From Myxococcus xanthus (GTDB taxonomy: Bacteria > Myxococcota > Myxococcia > Myxococcales > Myxococcaceae), in assembly GCF_006402735.1 (NCBI RefSeq), contig NZ_CP017174.1, positions 685,001 to 749,000 of the forward strand: DNA of 64,000 nucleotides, written 5' to 3'. The translations under genes were made by a program, and so were the position numbers. The first letter of the stretch is position 1. Every line of letters begins with the position of its first letter. Below the pieces are notes generated by a model, which worked only from the letters and a program-made list of their open reading frames with translations, did no database searches and was not told where the DNA came from. Of this stretch, positions 35,957-45,394 are shown one piece after another.

Positions 35957-38017
35957 ATGCGCACCCACTTCGTCCGGCACCTGCTGGCGCTCTCGCTCGT
36001 GCTCGCGACGGGCGCCCAGGCGGCCAGCCAGCCCTGGCGGACCTCCCCTCATCCCGAGTCCGCCGCGTCCGGCCTGACGGGCGCGTGCGAGGACGCGCGG
36101 GACTTCCTGCTGGGCACGGGCAGCGCCGACATCACCGGCCCCGCCGCCGAGGTGGGGATGATGGGCTACGGCATGGTGGAGCAGCAGACCACCGGCATCC
36201 ACCAGCGGCTGCGCTCGCGCGCGTTCGTCATCGCCTCGCCCTGCAACGGCAAGCGGGTGGCCTTCGTCAGCGCGGACCTGGGCATGGTGTTCCAGGCGGT
36301 GAAGCAGCAGGTCGTGGAGCGGCTGCGCGCGCGTTATGGCGACCTGTACACCGACGACAACGTGCTGCTGAGCGCCACCCACACCCACTCCGGGCCCGGG
36401 GGCTATTCGCACTACACCTTCTACAACCTCACCACGCTGGGCTTCTCGCCGCAGAACTTCGAGGCCATCGTCTCCGGCATCGTCGCCTCCATCGTCCGGG
36501 CGCATGAGCGGCTCGCCGAGGGCACGCTGCGCCTGTCGTCGGGGGAGTTGTTCGGCGCCAGCCGCAACCGTTCCCCCAACGCCTACCTGCTCAATCCAGC
36601 CGAGGAGCGCGCCCGCTACGCGCACGACGTGGACACGCGGATGACGCTGCTGCGCCTCACCCGCGCGGATGGCACCGACATGGGGCTCATCAACTGGTTC
36701 GCGGTGCATGCCACGTCCATGGGCAACGGCAACACGCTCATCAGCGGCGACAACAAGGGCCTGGCCTCGTACCTCGCCGAGCAGGCGCAGGGGGCCGGGG
36801 ACACGTTCGTCGCCGCCTTCGCCAACGCCAACGAGGGCGACGTGACGCCCAACATCCTGGGCGGCACCCACGGCGGCGGCGCCAATGACTTCGAGGACAC
36901 GGACCTCTCTGGCCGCAAGCAGTACGACTTCGCCGCGAAGCTGTGGGCGGAAGCGAAAACGCCGCTCACGGGCGGTGTGGACTACCGGCATGTCTACGTG
37001 AAGATGGACGCGGTGGACGTGGCGCCATCCTTCGCGGACGGCGCGCCGCGAGCCACCTGCCCGGCCGCCATCGGCGTGTCCATGCTGGCGGGGGCGGAGG
37101 ACGGGCCGGGCGTCGGCGTGGAGGGCGTCACCTGCGCCGCTGGCCAGAATGCCTGGGGGCAGTTCAGTTGCTCGCTCGCCACCACGCCGTGTCAGGCGGA
37201 GAAGCCCATCGTCCTGGAGACGGGCAGCATGCGGCCCTTCCCGTGGACGCCGGAGGTGCTGCCCCTTCAATTGGTCACCATCGGCAACCTGGCGCTGGTG
37301 GCGGTGCCCTTCGAGCTGACGACCATGGCCGGACGCCGCCTGCGCGACACCGTGGAGACAGCGCTGGCGCCCGCGGGCGTGACGGACGTCGTCATCGCGG
37401 GCCTGTCCAATGCCTATTCGGGCTACGTGGCCACCCGCGAGGAATACGCGCGCCAGGACTATGAAGGCGCCTCCACGCACTTCGGCCCGTGGACGCTCGC
37501 GGCCCTCCAGCAGAACTTCCACCTGCTGGCCACGTCGCTGCGGGACGGCGCCGGTGTGCCTCCCGGGCCCACGCCCAGGGACTTGCGCAAGGAGCAGCTC
37601 AGCCTGCAACCCGGCGTGGTGTTCGACGACAAGCTCTTGTGGGTGGACTTCGGCGAGGTCGTCACCGACGCGCGGCCCACGTACTCGCGCGGCGACACGG
37701 CGAGCGCCACCTTCTGGGGGGGGCATCCCAAGAATGACCTGCGCCTGGAGGGCACCTTCCAGCGCGTGCAGCGGCGCGAGCCGGACGGCACCTGGACGGA
37801 CGTGGCCACCGACGCGGACCCGGCCACGCGCTACCAGTGGCGGCGCGAGAACTGCGTGCCCACGTTGGCGTGCTCCCACGTCATCGTGACGTGGGGCATC
37901 CCCGACGACACGGTGCCGGGCACGTACCGGCTCGTCCACGAAGGCAACTGGAAGTCGGGCTGGGATGGCAACGTGCGGCCCTACTCCGGTGCCTCGCGGA
38001 CCTTCACGGTGAAGTGA
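35957..38017 (+). CDS. neutral/alkaline ceramidase
   Basis: A 686 aa secreted hydrolase that splits ceramide into sphingosine and fatty acid. A Sec signal peptide ends at AQA (about 22). The zinc-site region has [14 protein letters not shown] and [21 protein letters not shown], both typical of the family. The segment normally containing the nucleophilic Ser (GDVSPN or GNLSPN) reads NEGDVTPN here, with Thr297 at that position. The C-terminal 150 residues form a beta-sandwich as in Pseudomonas ceramidase. Similar length (about 640-760 aa) supports a complete gene. A role in lipid scavenging from prey is plausible for a predator. Confidence 0.88.
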   Translation: MRTHFVRHLLALSLVLATGAQAASQPWRTSPHPESAASGLTGACEDARDFLLGTGSADITGPAAEVGMMGYGMVEQQTTGIHQRLRSRAFVIASPCNGKRVAFVSADLGMVFQAVKQQVVERLRARYGDLYTDDNVLLSATHTHSGPGGYSHYTFYNLTTLGFSPQNFEAIVSGIVASIVRAHERLAEGTLRLSSGELFGASRNRSPNAYLLNPAEERARYAHDVDTRMTLLRLTRADGTDMGLINWFAVHATSMGNGNTLISGDNKGLASYLAEQAQGAGDTFVAAFANANEGDVTPNILGGTHGGGANDFEDTDLSGRKQYDFAAKLWAEAKTPLTGGVDYRHVYVKMDAVDVAPSFADGAPRATCPAAIGVSMLAGAEDGPGVGVEGVTCAAGQNAWGQFSCSLATTPCQAEKPIVLETGSMRPFPWTPEVLPLQLVTIGNLALVAVPFELTTMAGRRLRDTVETALAPAGVTDVVIAGLSNAYSGYVATREEYARQDYEGASTHFGPWTLAALQQNFHLLATSLRDGAGVPPGPTPRDLRKEQLSLQPGVVFDDKLLWVDFGEVVTDARPTYSRGDTASATFWGGHPKNDLRLEGTFQRVQRREPDGTWTDVATDADPATRYQWRRENCVPTLACSHVIVTWGIPDDTVPGTYRLVHEGNWKSGWDGNVRPYSGASRTFTVK

Positions 38018-38030
38018 CGCGCGGCCCGCG

Positions 38031-39440
38031 TCAGAGCACCACCTCCGCGCGCATCAACGTGGACGCGGGCGTGGTCAGCCGGTGGGGCTGCACGCGGCGG
38101 ATGAGCTCGCACAGCCGGGCGGATGGGTTGATGAACTGCACGCCTACGCCCGTGGACAACATGCCCCATGTTTGCGCCTGGGCGGCGTCCACGTGGCGCA
38201 CCACCTCGCCCGCGCACTCCACCAGCTCGCCGGCCAGCAGCAGGGTGAACTCCAGCCGGTTGAACAGGCGCGGGAAGGGGTCCGCGCAGCACATGAAGAG
38301 CCCGCCCCGGCTCAGCTCCGTGCACAGCACCTCCACGTCGCCCGCGCCGGAGCGGCGCCGCACCCGCGCTACCCACGTCAGGGGTGGGGTGAGCATATTG
38401 GGCTCCGTAACCGGGCCCTCCGTGTCCAGCCACGCCAGGGACGGCACCGGCGTGTGGCTGCGCGGCGGCGGCGTCTGGGGCGACAGGGCGTCCGCCAGCG
38501 GCTGGGCGGCGGCCAGCAGCAGGGCCTCCTTGAACTCCAGCGCGGTGGCGTAACGGTCCTCGCAGCGGCGCGACAGCGCGCGCAGCAGCACCTCCGACAA
38601 GGCGGGCGGCACCCCGGGCACCAGCAGGTGCGGCGGCGGCGCGCCCACCGGGCCCGTGCCCAGCGCCAGCTCCACCATCTGCCCCCGCTCGAAGGGCAGC
38701 TGCCCCGTGGACAGGTAGTAGGCCGTCACCGCCAGCGCGTAGATGTCCGCGCGACCGTCCACCGGCTGCCCCGCGGACTGCTCGGGCGCCATGTATGCCG
38801 GCGTGCCCAGGACGATGCCCGCCGCTGTCTCGTCCTCACCCGGGTGGGGACGGCGCGCCTTGGCCACGCCGAAGTCCAGCACGCGCAGCGACGGCGGCTC
38901 GCCCGCGTGCCGCACCACGAAGAGGTTGTCCGGCTTCAAGTCCCGGTGCACCACGCCGCACCGGTGCGCCGCGTCCAGCGCGTCACACGCCTGCGCCAGC
39001 AGCGACACCAACGCTGCGGGCACCATGGGCCGGGGCAGGTGCGACATGGGCACGCCTTCCAGGTACTCCATGACGAAGTAGTGGATGCCGCCGGGCGCCT
39101 CGTTGATGTCGAAGATGTGGACGATGTTCGGATGGCCCACCACGTTGACCGTGCGTGCTTCCGCGTAGAAGCGCGCGCGCAGGCTTTCGTCCCGGCCCAG
39201 GTGGGGGTGCAGCACCTTCACCGCCACCCGTGCGCCAATGCGCGTCTGCTCGCCCAGGTAGACGGTGCCCATCCCTCCAGCGCCCAGCCGGCGGACCAGC
39301 CGGTAACTCCCCAACGTCTGGCCCGTGAGGTCCACGGGAGGGGCTTCCGCGTCGCCCGTGGACAGGTACACCTGCGTCCAGGGCTCGCCGCCACACGCCA
39401 CATCGTAGGGATGCTCGGTCAGACAGAGCTCGCAGTGCAT
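38031..39440 (-). CDS. Ser/Thr protein kinase with C-terminal PilZ-like domain
   Basis: A 469 aa cytoplasmic kinase. The N-terminus MHCELCLTEHPYDVACGG has Cys spaced like a small zinc ribbon. The Hanks-type kinase domain covers about 45-310: LGAGGMG loop, Lys75 in AVKVL, HRDLKPDN with Asp167, and LDFGVAK. After a proline-rich linker, residues about 375-460 resemble a PilZ domain (RVRRRSG, then CTELSRGGLF), which in other proteins binds cyclic di-GMP. No transmembrane helix is seen. ATG 39440 is used because the upstream open frame has no homology. It converges on the ceramidase gene with 13 bp between stops. Confidence 0.87.
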   Translation of the reverse strand: MHCELCLTEHPYDVACGGEPWTQVYLSTGDAEAPPVDLTGQTLGSYRLVRRLGAGGMGTVYLGEQTRIGARVAVKVLHPHLGRDESLRARFYAEARTVNVVGHPNIVHIFDINEAPGGIHYFVMEYLEGVPMSHLPRPMVPAALVSLLAQACDALDAAHRCGVVHRDLKPDNLFVVRHAGEPPSLRVLDFGVAKARRPHPGEDETAAGIVLGTPAYMAPEQSAGQPVDGRADIYALAVTAYYLSTGQLPFERGQMVELALGTGPVGAPPPHLLVPGVPPALSEVLLRALSRRCEDRYATALEFKEALLLAAAQPLADALSPQTPPPRSHTPVPSLAWLDTEGPVTEPNMLTPPLTWVARVRRRSGAGDVEVLCTELSRGGLFMCCADPFPRLFNRLEFTLLLAGELVECAGEVVRHVDAAQAQTWGMLSTGVGVQFINPSARLCELIRRVQPHRLTTPASTLMRAEVVL

Positions 39441-39572
39441 GGTTCCCTGAAGCAGACACCAGGGCGGCGCCCGGGCGCGCATCACCCCGGGCACGCACCG
39501 TCTGTCAGGTGGCAATGCGGCGCCGCTCCGTCGACCAGCGGACCGGTGACTCCTGCCGTGGGACGGCTGGCC

Positions 39573-40625
39573 TCAGCTCGCGGCGAAGGGGGCGGCGTCG
39601 ACGCGCACACCCACGTACGACGGGAAGCGTGGCACGCCGTCGTTGGACAGCTCCTGGTAGCGGAAGGTGATGATGGCACCCACGGGTGGCGGCGATGCGC
39701 GCTCCGCGTCCGACAGGCCCGTGCCCACGCTGAAGCGCGTGCCGTTACGCAGCACCACCTCCAGCGCGCCCAGGCGGCCCTTGTGGCGGCCCGCGCCAGC
39801 CACGTGTCCCACCACGCGCGCTTCGTCGTCCTTGAAGCTCTTCACCTTGAGCAGCGTGTGGGAGCGGCCCGCCTCGTAGCGCGAGCCGGGCTGGCGCAGC
39901 ATCAGGCCTTCTCCACCCAGTGCCTCCACGCGCGCCAGCTCCGCGCGCAGGTGCGGCGTGCCGTCACAGCGCGCGTGGGCGTGCCACTGCGCATACGCGG
40001 GCTTCGCCTCCTCCATCCACTGTCGGCAGCGCTCCAGCCTCGCCTCGAAGGTGCCTTCCACGCCGGGCGCGTCGAAGGCGACGAAGGCCAGCTCCTTCCA
40101 ATCGTCGCTGCGGTCCTGCCGGCGGACGATGCTCACCGTGCGTTGAAAGCGCTTGCGCCCGCCGAACAGCTCACCGTCGAGCGGGAAGTCCGGCAGCCCC
40201 GCGGTGAACCACTCCGGCGCGAGGAACGCGTTGCCCAGCCGCGACCAGAACTGCTTCCCGTCCCAGTACGCGCGCACGCCGTCCAGCTTCTCACTCATCC
40301 ACCAGCCGGTGAGGTCCACGTCGTTCTCCCACGACTGGGCCAGCAGCAGGGGCGGGGCCTTGGTGTCGTCGCTGGCCGACGTGCTCCTCGTCGGACGCGC
40401 GGGGACCGCGGGAGCGCCGGATGCGTCACCGCCGATGCGCGCGTCCTCCGCGGCGTCTCCGCGCACGCGGCGCAGGTGCTTGCAGGTGCGCCGCTCGATG
40501 GCCACCGACTGGTTGCGCCAGGCGGGGCACGAGCACGAATACACACCGCCGGTGTTCTTGAGGATGTAGGGCTTGGAACCCGAGCCCTGAACCGAGACCT
40601 GCTCCCCGTCCGCGATGTCCGCCAT
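39573..40625 (-). CDS. SWIM zinc-finger and ATP-dependent DNA ligase fusion
   Basis: A 350 aa protein. Residues about 20-55 form a SWIM zinc finger: C31-x-C33, then C48-x-H50. Residues about 95-340 are an ATP-dependent DNA ligase catalytic core plus OB fold: the adenylated Lys113 is in SEKLDGVRAYWDG, followed by FPLDGELFGGR, EGLMLRQPGSRYEAGR and LLKVKSFKDDEARV, the family motifs. The protein is short and lacks an N-terminal DNA-binding domain, so the SWIM finger may supply DNA contact. It should seal nicks, probably in repair. GGAGGG stands before ATG 40625. The 169-bp gap upstream is shared with the gluconokinase gene. Confidence 0.86.
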   Translation of the reverse strand: MADIADGEQVSVQGSGSKPYILKNTGGVYSCSCPAWRNQSVAIERRTCKHLRRVRGDAAEDARIGGDASGAPAVPARPTRSTSASDDTKAPPLLLAQSWENDVDLTGWWMSEKLDGVRAYWDGKQFWSRLGNAFLAPEWFTAGLPDFPLDGELFGGRKRFQRTVSIVRRQDRSDDWKELAFVAFDAPGVEGTFEARLERCRQWMEEAKPAYAQWHAHARCDGTPHLRAELARVEALGGEGLMLRQPGSRYEAGRSHTLLKVKSFKDDEARVVGHVAGAGRHKGRLGALEVVLRNGTRFSVGTGLSDAERASPPPVGAIITFRYQELSNDGVPRFPSYVGVRVDAAPFAAS

Positions 40626-40794
40626 GACCGACCCTCCGTGCCGCATCCGGAGCGGCGATGGGATGAAGCATACCCCCTGGGGCCGACGTTTCAGGACGTG
40701 ATGCGGTGGGCATTCCGCCTCGGAAGGGGTGGCGCGAGGCCGTTGGGCACCCCACGATGTGGAGTGGGCCCCGGAACCAGGAGGAGTCGCGTCA

Positions 40795-41283
40795 ATGGTC
40801 GTCATCGTCATGGGGGTATCCGGAGCGGGGAAGACGACGGTGGGCCGCACCCTGGCAGCCGAGCTGGGCTGGCGCTTCATCGACGCGGATGACCTGCACC
40901 CGCGCTCCAACGTGATGAAGATGGCCGCGGGCGCGCCGCTGACGGACGAGGACCGCGCCCCCTGGCTGCGCAAGCTGCGCGACGAAGTGGCGCGGGCGCT
41001 GACGCAGGGCGAGGACGTGGTGATGGCGTTCTCCGGCCTCAAGCAGGCCTACCGCACGCTGCTGGAGGAGCTGGACCCCGCGCACGTGAGGTGGGTGTTC
41101 CTGCACGCGCCGCATGAGGTGCTCGCCCGCCGGATGTCGCAGCGCCAGGGGCACTTCATGCCCGCGTCCCTGCTGGAGAGTCAGATGGCCGCCATGGAGC
41201 TGCCTTCGCGCGCGCTCAGCGTGGACGTGACGCCGCCGCCAGCGGACATCGTGAAGCACATCCGTGACCAGCTGGGTATCTGA
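40795..41283 (+). CDS. gntK: gluconokinase
   Basis: A 162 aa cytoplasmic kinase of the GntK/shikimate-kinase-like P-loop group that phosphorylates gluconate to 6-phosphogluconate for the pentose phosphate or Entner-Doudoroff routes. Walker A GVSGAGKTT (7-15), FIDADDLHPRSNVMKMAAGAPL and QRQGHFMPASLLESQ are diagnostic. ATG 40795 is preceded by GGAGGAG; an open frame upstream is not homologous. The carbonic anhydrase gene starts 117 bp downstream on the same strand. Confidence 0.9.
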   Translation: MVVIVMGVSGAGKTTVGRTLAAELGWRFIDADDLHPRSNVMKMAAGAPLTDEDRAPWLRKLRDEVARALTQGEDVVMAFSGLKQAYRTLLEELDPAHVRWVFLHAPHEVLARRMSQRQGHFMPASLLESQMAAMELPSRALSVDVTPPPADIVKHIRDQLGI

Positions 41284-41400
41284 CGGCTGAACTCCCGCGT
41301 CGAAGCACGAGGACGGCTCGCCCCTTGGTCGCCCGGCTGGTGTATAGCGCTCTGTTGGGTTGACACCTTTTCGCTTCACCCACCCGCGAGGACCCGCGCA

Positions 41401-42042
41401 ATGCCCACTGCTTCGACGCCACCCATCTCCGCCCAGGATGCCCTTGCGCGCCTTCGGGAAGGCAATCAGCGGTTCGTCCTGAACGCGCGCAGCATGGAAA
41501 ACCTGCTCGGCCGCTCCGCCCGGCAGGCGCTGGTGGCGGGGCAGAGTCCCTTCGCCATCATCCTGTCGTGCTCGGACTCGCGCGCGCCGTCGGAGTACAT
41601 CTTCGACCAGGGGTTGGGGGACCTGTTCGTCATCCGCGTGGCGGGCAACGTCGTCGCGCCGTCGCTGGTGGGCAGCGTGGAGTTCGCGGCGGCGAAGTTC
41701 GGCACGCGCCTGGCGGTGGTGATGGGGCATTCGCACTGCGGCGCGATCCAGGCCACGCTGGACTACGTGCGTGACGGCAAGGGCGCGGCGTCCGAGAACA
41801 TCCGCGACATCGTGGAGCGCTGCCGCGCGCCGGTGACGACGGTGGTGAGCGCCGCCGGGCCGAATGCGGACCCGGAGTTCCTGATGAAGGAAGCCGTCCG
41901 CGCCAACATCCGCAACTCCTGCGACACTCTCCGCCATGGCAGCCGCCTGCTGGAGCGTTTGTGCAGAGAGGAAGGCATGCTCATCGTCGGCGCCGAGTAC
42001 TCGCTGGAGACGGGCGCGGTCGACTTCTTCAACGGCGTCTGA
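41401..42042 (+). CDS. beta-class carbonic anhydrase
   Basis: A 213 aa cytoplasmic zinc enzyme that interconverts CO2 and bicarbonate. Zinc ligands are Cys57 and Asp59 in CSDSRAPSEYIFDQ, His110 and Cys113 in GHSHCGA. The Asp59-Arg61 dyad (CSDSR) is complete. Length fits the family. It is followed 14 bp later by the dihydroxyacetone kinase gene, so both are probably cotranscribed. Confidence 0.92.
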   Translation: MPTASTPPISAQDALARLREGNQRFVLNARSMENLLGRSARQALVAGQSPFAIILSCSDSRAPSEYIFDQGLGDLFVIRVAGNVVAPSLVGSVEFAAAKFGTRLAVVMGHSHCGAIQATLDYVRDGKGAASENIRDIVERCRAPVTTVVSAAGPNADPEFLMKEAVRANIRNSCDTLRHGSRLLERLCREEGMLIVGAEYSLETGAVDFFNGV

Positions 42043-42056
42043 GAGAGGACACGTTC

Positions 42057-43757
42057 ATGAAGAAGCTGGTCAACACCCCTCGCGCGGTGGTGCGGGAGAT
42101 GCTGGAGGGGTTGGTCTCGCTCGCCCCCGGGCAGGTGCTGCTGGAAGGGGAGTCGGTGGTGCTCCGCGCCGACACGCCTTCCGACGTCCGCGCGCGCAAG
42201 GTGGCTGTCATCTCCGGTGGCGGCAGCGGCCATGAGCCGGCGCACGCGGGCTACGTGGGCGCGGGCATGCTGGACGCGGCGGTGGCCGGTGACGTCTTCA
42301 CCTCGCCCAGCACCGATGCCGTGCTGGCCGCCATCCGCGCCGTCGCGGGGCCCGCGGGCGCGCTGCTCGTCGTGAAGAACTACACCGGGGACCGGCTCAA
42401 CTTCGGGCTCGCCGCCGAGCTGGCACGCGCCGAGGGCATCCCCGTGGAGATGGTGTTGGTGGCGGACGACGTGTCCCTGCACGACACGGTGGAGCCCGCG
42501 CGGCGCCGGGGCATCGCTGGCACGGTGCTGGTCCACAAGGTCGCGGGCGCGGCGGCCGCGGCGGGCGCGGCGCTCCAGGACGTCCTCCGCGAGGCCACCG
42601 CGGCGGCGGAGGCGCTGGGCACCATGGGCGTGGCCCTGGGGCCCTGCACCGTGCCCGCGGCGGGCAAGCCGGGCTTCACGCTGGGGGAGGACGAAATCGA
42701 GCTGGGCCTGGGCATCCACGGCGAGCAGGGCGTGCGGCGCGTGCCGATGCAGACGGCGGACAGCCTGGTGGACACGCTGCTCACCACCATCGTCGAGGAC
42801 CGGCGCATCAGCTCGGGAGACCGGGTGGTGCTGCTCGTCAACGGACTGGGCGGCACGCCGCCCATGGAGCTGGCCATCGTCGCCCGGCACGCATTGGCCG
42901 TTCTGCGTCAGGGCGGCATCCGCGTGGAGCGCGCGTGGAGCGGGACGTTCCTCTCCGCGCTGGAGATGCCCGGCTGCTCGTTGACGCTGCTGAAGGTGGA
43001 CGACGCGCGGCTGGCCCGCCTGGATGCGGCGGCGGATGCGCCCGCGTGGCCCGGCGCGGGACGGCTGCCGAAGGAGCCGGGGGTGTGCCGGCCTTCGTCC
43101 ACGGCGTCTTCGGCATCGCTCCCGGCGGAGGCGCCGCAACCGGGGATGGACCGCTTCCGGAAGGCCGCCTTGCAGGTGGCGGACGCGTTCGAGCAGTCGG
43201 AGCCCCGGCTGACCGCGCTCGACAGCGCCGCGGGCGACGGTGACCTGGGGCTCAGCCTGATGCGTGGCGCCGAGGCGATTCGCGCCCTCCCGGAGGACGC
43301 GTGGACGAGCCCCGCGCGCGCGTTGACGGCGCTTGGCAACGCGCTCCGGCGTAGCATCGGCGGCAGCTCGGGGCCCTTCTATGCGACGGCGCTGCTGCGT
43401 GCCGCGCGACGGCTGGCGGAAGGGCCCGTGGATGCCGCCGCCTGGGCCGAGGCCTTCGACCTCGCCGTCACCGCCGTGTCGGAGCTGGGCGGCGCGCGGC
43501 CCGGAGACCGCACCATGCTCGATGCGCTGCGGCCCGCCGCGGATGCGTTCGCGAAGGCGGTGCGGGACGGACAGGGGGCTCGTGACGCCTGGACCGCCGC
43601 GGTCCAGGCGGCCGAGGCGGGAGAGGAGGCGACGTCCCGGATGCAGCCGCGCCTGGGACGCGCCAGCTACCTGGGCGCGCGCGCCGTCGGCGTTCCCGAC
43701 GCGGGCGCCGCCGCCGTGGTGGTGTGGATGAAGGCGCTCACGCCCGCGCTGGGCTGA
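42057..43757 (+). CDS. ATP-dependent dihydroxyacetone kinase (DhaKL fusion)
   Basis: A 566 aa cytoplasmic kinase making dihydroxyacetone phosphate. Residues about 1-335 are the DhaK substrate domain with GGGSGHEPAHAGYVG and the His221 (GLGIHGEQG) that holds the substrate as a hemiaminal. Residues about 360-566 are the DhaL nucleotide domain with LDSAAGDGDLGLSLMRG and GGSSGPFYAT. The fusion marks the ATP-dependent type rather than the PTS-dependent bacterial one. Start ATG 42057 has GAGAGGA upstream. A strong hairpin follows 65 bp after the stop. Confidence 0.92.
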   Translation: MKKLVNTPRAVVREMLEGLVSLAPGQVLLEGESVVLRADTPSDVRARKVAVISGGGSGHEPAHAGYVGAGMLDAAVAGDVFTSPSTDAVLAAIRAVAGPAGALLVVKNYTGDRLNFGLAAELARAEGIPVEMVLVADDVSLHDTVEPARRRGIAGTVLVHKVAGAAAAAGAALQDVLREATAAAEALGTMGVALGPCTVPAAGKPGFTLGEDEIELGLGIHGEQGVRRVPMQTADSLVDTLLTTIVEDRRISSGDRVVLLVNGLGGTPPMELAIVARHALAVLRQGGIRVERAWSGTFLSALEMPGCSLTLLKVDDARLARLDAAADAPAWPGAGRLPKEPGVCRPSSTASSASLPAEAPQPGMDRFRKAALQVADAFEQSEPRLTALDSAAGDGDLGLSLMRGAEAIRALPEDAWTSPARALTALGNALRRSIGGSSGPFYATALLRAARRLAEGPVDAAAWAEAFDLAVTAVSELGGARPGDRTMLDALRPAADAFAKAVRDGQGARDAWTAAVQAAEAGEEATSRMQPRLGRASYLGARAVGVPDAGAAAVVVWMKALTPALG

Positions 43758-43822
43758 GCGCCGTCGAGGACCGCGCCCCTCGGAGTGAGGGCGTGCAAGC
43801 CGGGATGCGCGTCCCGTTCCTG

Positions 43823-43857
43823 GCCGCGGGGCTCCGCCCTGGGATGAGCCCCGCGGC
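43823..43857. terminator. hairpin terminator between convergent genes
   Basis: GCCGCGGGGCT (43823-43833) and AGCCCCGCGGC (43847-43857) form a perfect 11-bp stem with a 13-nt loop in the 174-bp gap between the stop of the dihydroxyacetone kinase gene and the stop of the SDR gene. It may end transcripts from both sides. No gene is seen in this gap. Confidence 0.65.
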
Positions 43858-43931
43858 GTCACTTCTGGCGCACCGTGGGGCCGGAAGTCCCGGAGCGCGC
43901 GGGCCCCTGAGGCGCAGCGCGTCCGGCTCCC

Positions 43932-44744
43932 TCAAGATGCAAAGTCCGTGGAGAGGGACAGCGCACGGTGGGCGGCCATCTCGCGGGCGACGAAGGCGTT
44001 CTTGTCCTCGATGCTCTTCACCGTGTCGCTGCCCAGGGCGAGGCGCAGGGGTGGGTTCTCCATCTTCGCCAGTTCGAGCATCGCGGTCGCGAGCTTTGAC
44101 GGGTCACCCGGCTGACGGTGATTGAGCTCGGTGGCGCGCGCCCGGATGGCGCCGACCGTCTCCGCGTAGTCGGGAATGCTGGCCGCGGCCCGGGTGAGCG
44201 AGGCCGCGTCCAGGAAGTCGGTGCGGAAATAGCCGGGCTCGACGACGGTGACGTGGATGCCCAGTGGCGCCAGTTCCTGGTGCAGGGCCTCGCTCAGCCC
44301 CTCCACGGCGAACTTCGTGGAGCAGTACACACCCCAGCCCGCCCCCGCGTGGTAGCCACCAATGGACGACAGGTTGATGATGTGCCCGGAGCGCTGCTGA
44401 CGCATGCCAGGAAGGACCGCGCGGGTGACGGTGAGCAGTCCGAAGACGTTGGTGCGGTAGACCTTCTCGACTTCCTCGGCGCTCGCCTCCTCGACGCCTC
44501 CGAGCAGGCCGATGCCCGCATTGTTCATGAGCACATCGATGCGGCCCGCGCTCGCCACCACGCTCCGGGCCTCTGCCTCGTTGGTGACATCCAGCTTCGC
44601 CACCACCAGCCTCGGGTGGGGCGCCAGGGGAATGCTCTTCGGATTGCGCGCCGTGGCGATGACACGGTCTCCCGCGTCGAGCGCCGCCTGCGCGATGAGA
44701 ACGCCGAAACCACGGGATGCGCCAGTGATGAGCCAGGTCTTCAT
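43932..44744 (-). CDS. short-chain dehydrogenase/reductase
   Basis: A 270 aa classical SDR oxidoreductase using NAD(P)H. The Rossmann motif is TGASRGFG (7-14), NNAG follows near residue 74, and the active site is Tyr140-x3-Lys144 in YCSTK with an upstream Ser (LSSIGGYH). The ATAR sequence after the second strand suggests NADP. The closest pattern is the YusZ/retinol-dehydrogenase-like group; the substrate is unknown. It lies opposite a collapsed LysR gene, the usual regulator arrangement for such enzymes, so its original control is probably lost. Confidence 0.88.
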   Translation of the reverse strand: MKTWLITGASRGFGVLIAQAALDAGDRVIATARNPKSIPLAPHPRLVVAKLDVTNEAEARSVVASAGRIDVLMNNAGIGLLGGVEEASAEEVEKVYRTNVFGLLTVTRAVLPGMRQQRSGHIINLSSIGGYHAGAGWGVYCSTKFAVEGLSEALHQELAPLGIHVTVVEPGYFRTDFLDAASLTRAAASIPDYAETVGAIRARATELNHRQPGDPSKLATAMLELAKMENPPLRLALGSDTVKSIEDKNAFVAREMAAHRALSLSTDFAS

Positions 44745-44863
44745 GGGGTGTGCTCCTCTTCAGCGGGTTACACGCGAAGAACTACGCCCTGGCCGCTCAT
44801 GAGAGAATGCGCACGGAATGCGCAAGACTGTTGAGCCGCCCTCAACACCCGGGCGGCGCGTCC

Positions 44864-45052
44864 ATGCAGGCCGACGTCCGTGAGCTGACGGTGTTCCTGG
44901 AGATTGCCCGGTGCTTGAACTTCCGCCGCGCGGCGGTAAGGAGCTGGGAGTGGGGTGCCCGTCCTACCCGGGCTTCTTCCTCGACTCCCCGAGCCGCCGG
45001 CACCTGTGGGCGTGCCGCGCGCGTTCAGCGGACGCCCGGATTCGGACCTTCC
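44864..45052 (+). pseudogene. collapsed LysR-type regulator (N- and C-terminal remnants only)
   Basis: Codons from ATG 44864 read MQADVRELTVFLEIARCLNF then RRAA, the start of a LysR helix-turn-helix. After about 24 codons the similarity stops, and in a different frame from about 44953 the DNA reads CPSYPGFFLDSPSRRH, the sequence near the C-terminus of LysR substrate domains (WCPxFPGFFLYYPSRR). About 700-800 bp of a normal gene are missing between them and the frames differ, so no protein is made. It is divergent from the SDR gene. Both matches are from recalled family patterns. Confidence 0.65.
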
Positions 45053-45055
45053 GGC

Positions 45056-45394
45056 CTACTGCACCCAGCGTTTGCTGGTCTGGTACACGTCCACCAGGGG
45101 GGAGATCAGGGTGATGCGCGGCCCCCAACGGGTGGCGTCCTCCAGGTCTTCATCCCGCAGGGATTTCAGTGAAAGAATTTCCGACATACAGGCCAGCGGC
45201 GCGTGCTGCCAGACCCGGGTGAGGTCGTCGGCCGTCACGTCGCCGATGAGCTCGCCGTGCACGTCGTCCACCACCGGCAGCCGGCTCAGGCCATACCGCT
45301 GCATCAGTGACAGTGCCCTCACCACCGTGTCCTTGGGGAAGAGCGTCACTGCCTTCGCCACCGTGTCCTCGCACTCCACGTACAGTTCCGTCAT
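45056..45394 (-). CDS. CBS-domain protein
   Basis: A 112 aa cytoplasmic protein with one full CBS motif (VAKAVTLFPKDTVVRALSLM, then RYGLSRLPVVDD and LIGDVTADDL) and a divergent remainder of about 50 residues. CBS domains usually work as pairs and bind adenosyl ligands, so it may dimerise. GAGG precedes ATG 45394; an open frame upstream is not homologous. The stop lies right at the end of the LysR remnant. Confidence 0.8.
   Translation of the reverse strand: MTELYVECEDTVAKAVTLFPKDTVVRALSLMQRYGLSRLPVVDDVHGELIGDVTADDLTRVWQHAPLACMSEILSLKSLRDEDLEDATRWGPRITLISPLVDVYQTSKRWVQ

Noticed and set aside
38082..40892. 936 aa open frame on the + strand across the kinase and ligase genes
   Set aside because: It crosses two unrelated genes on the other strand and is Arg/His/Gln-rich without motifs.
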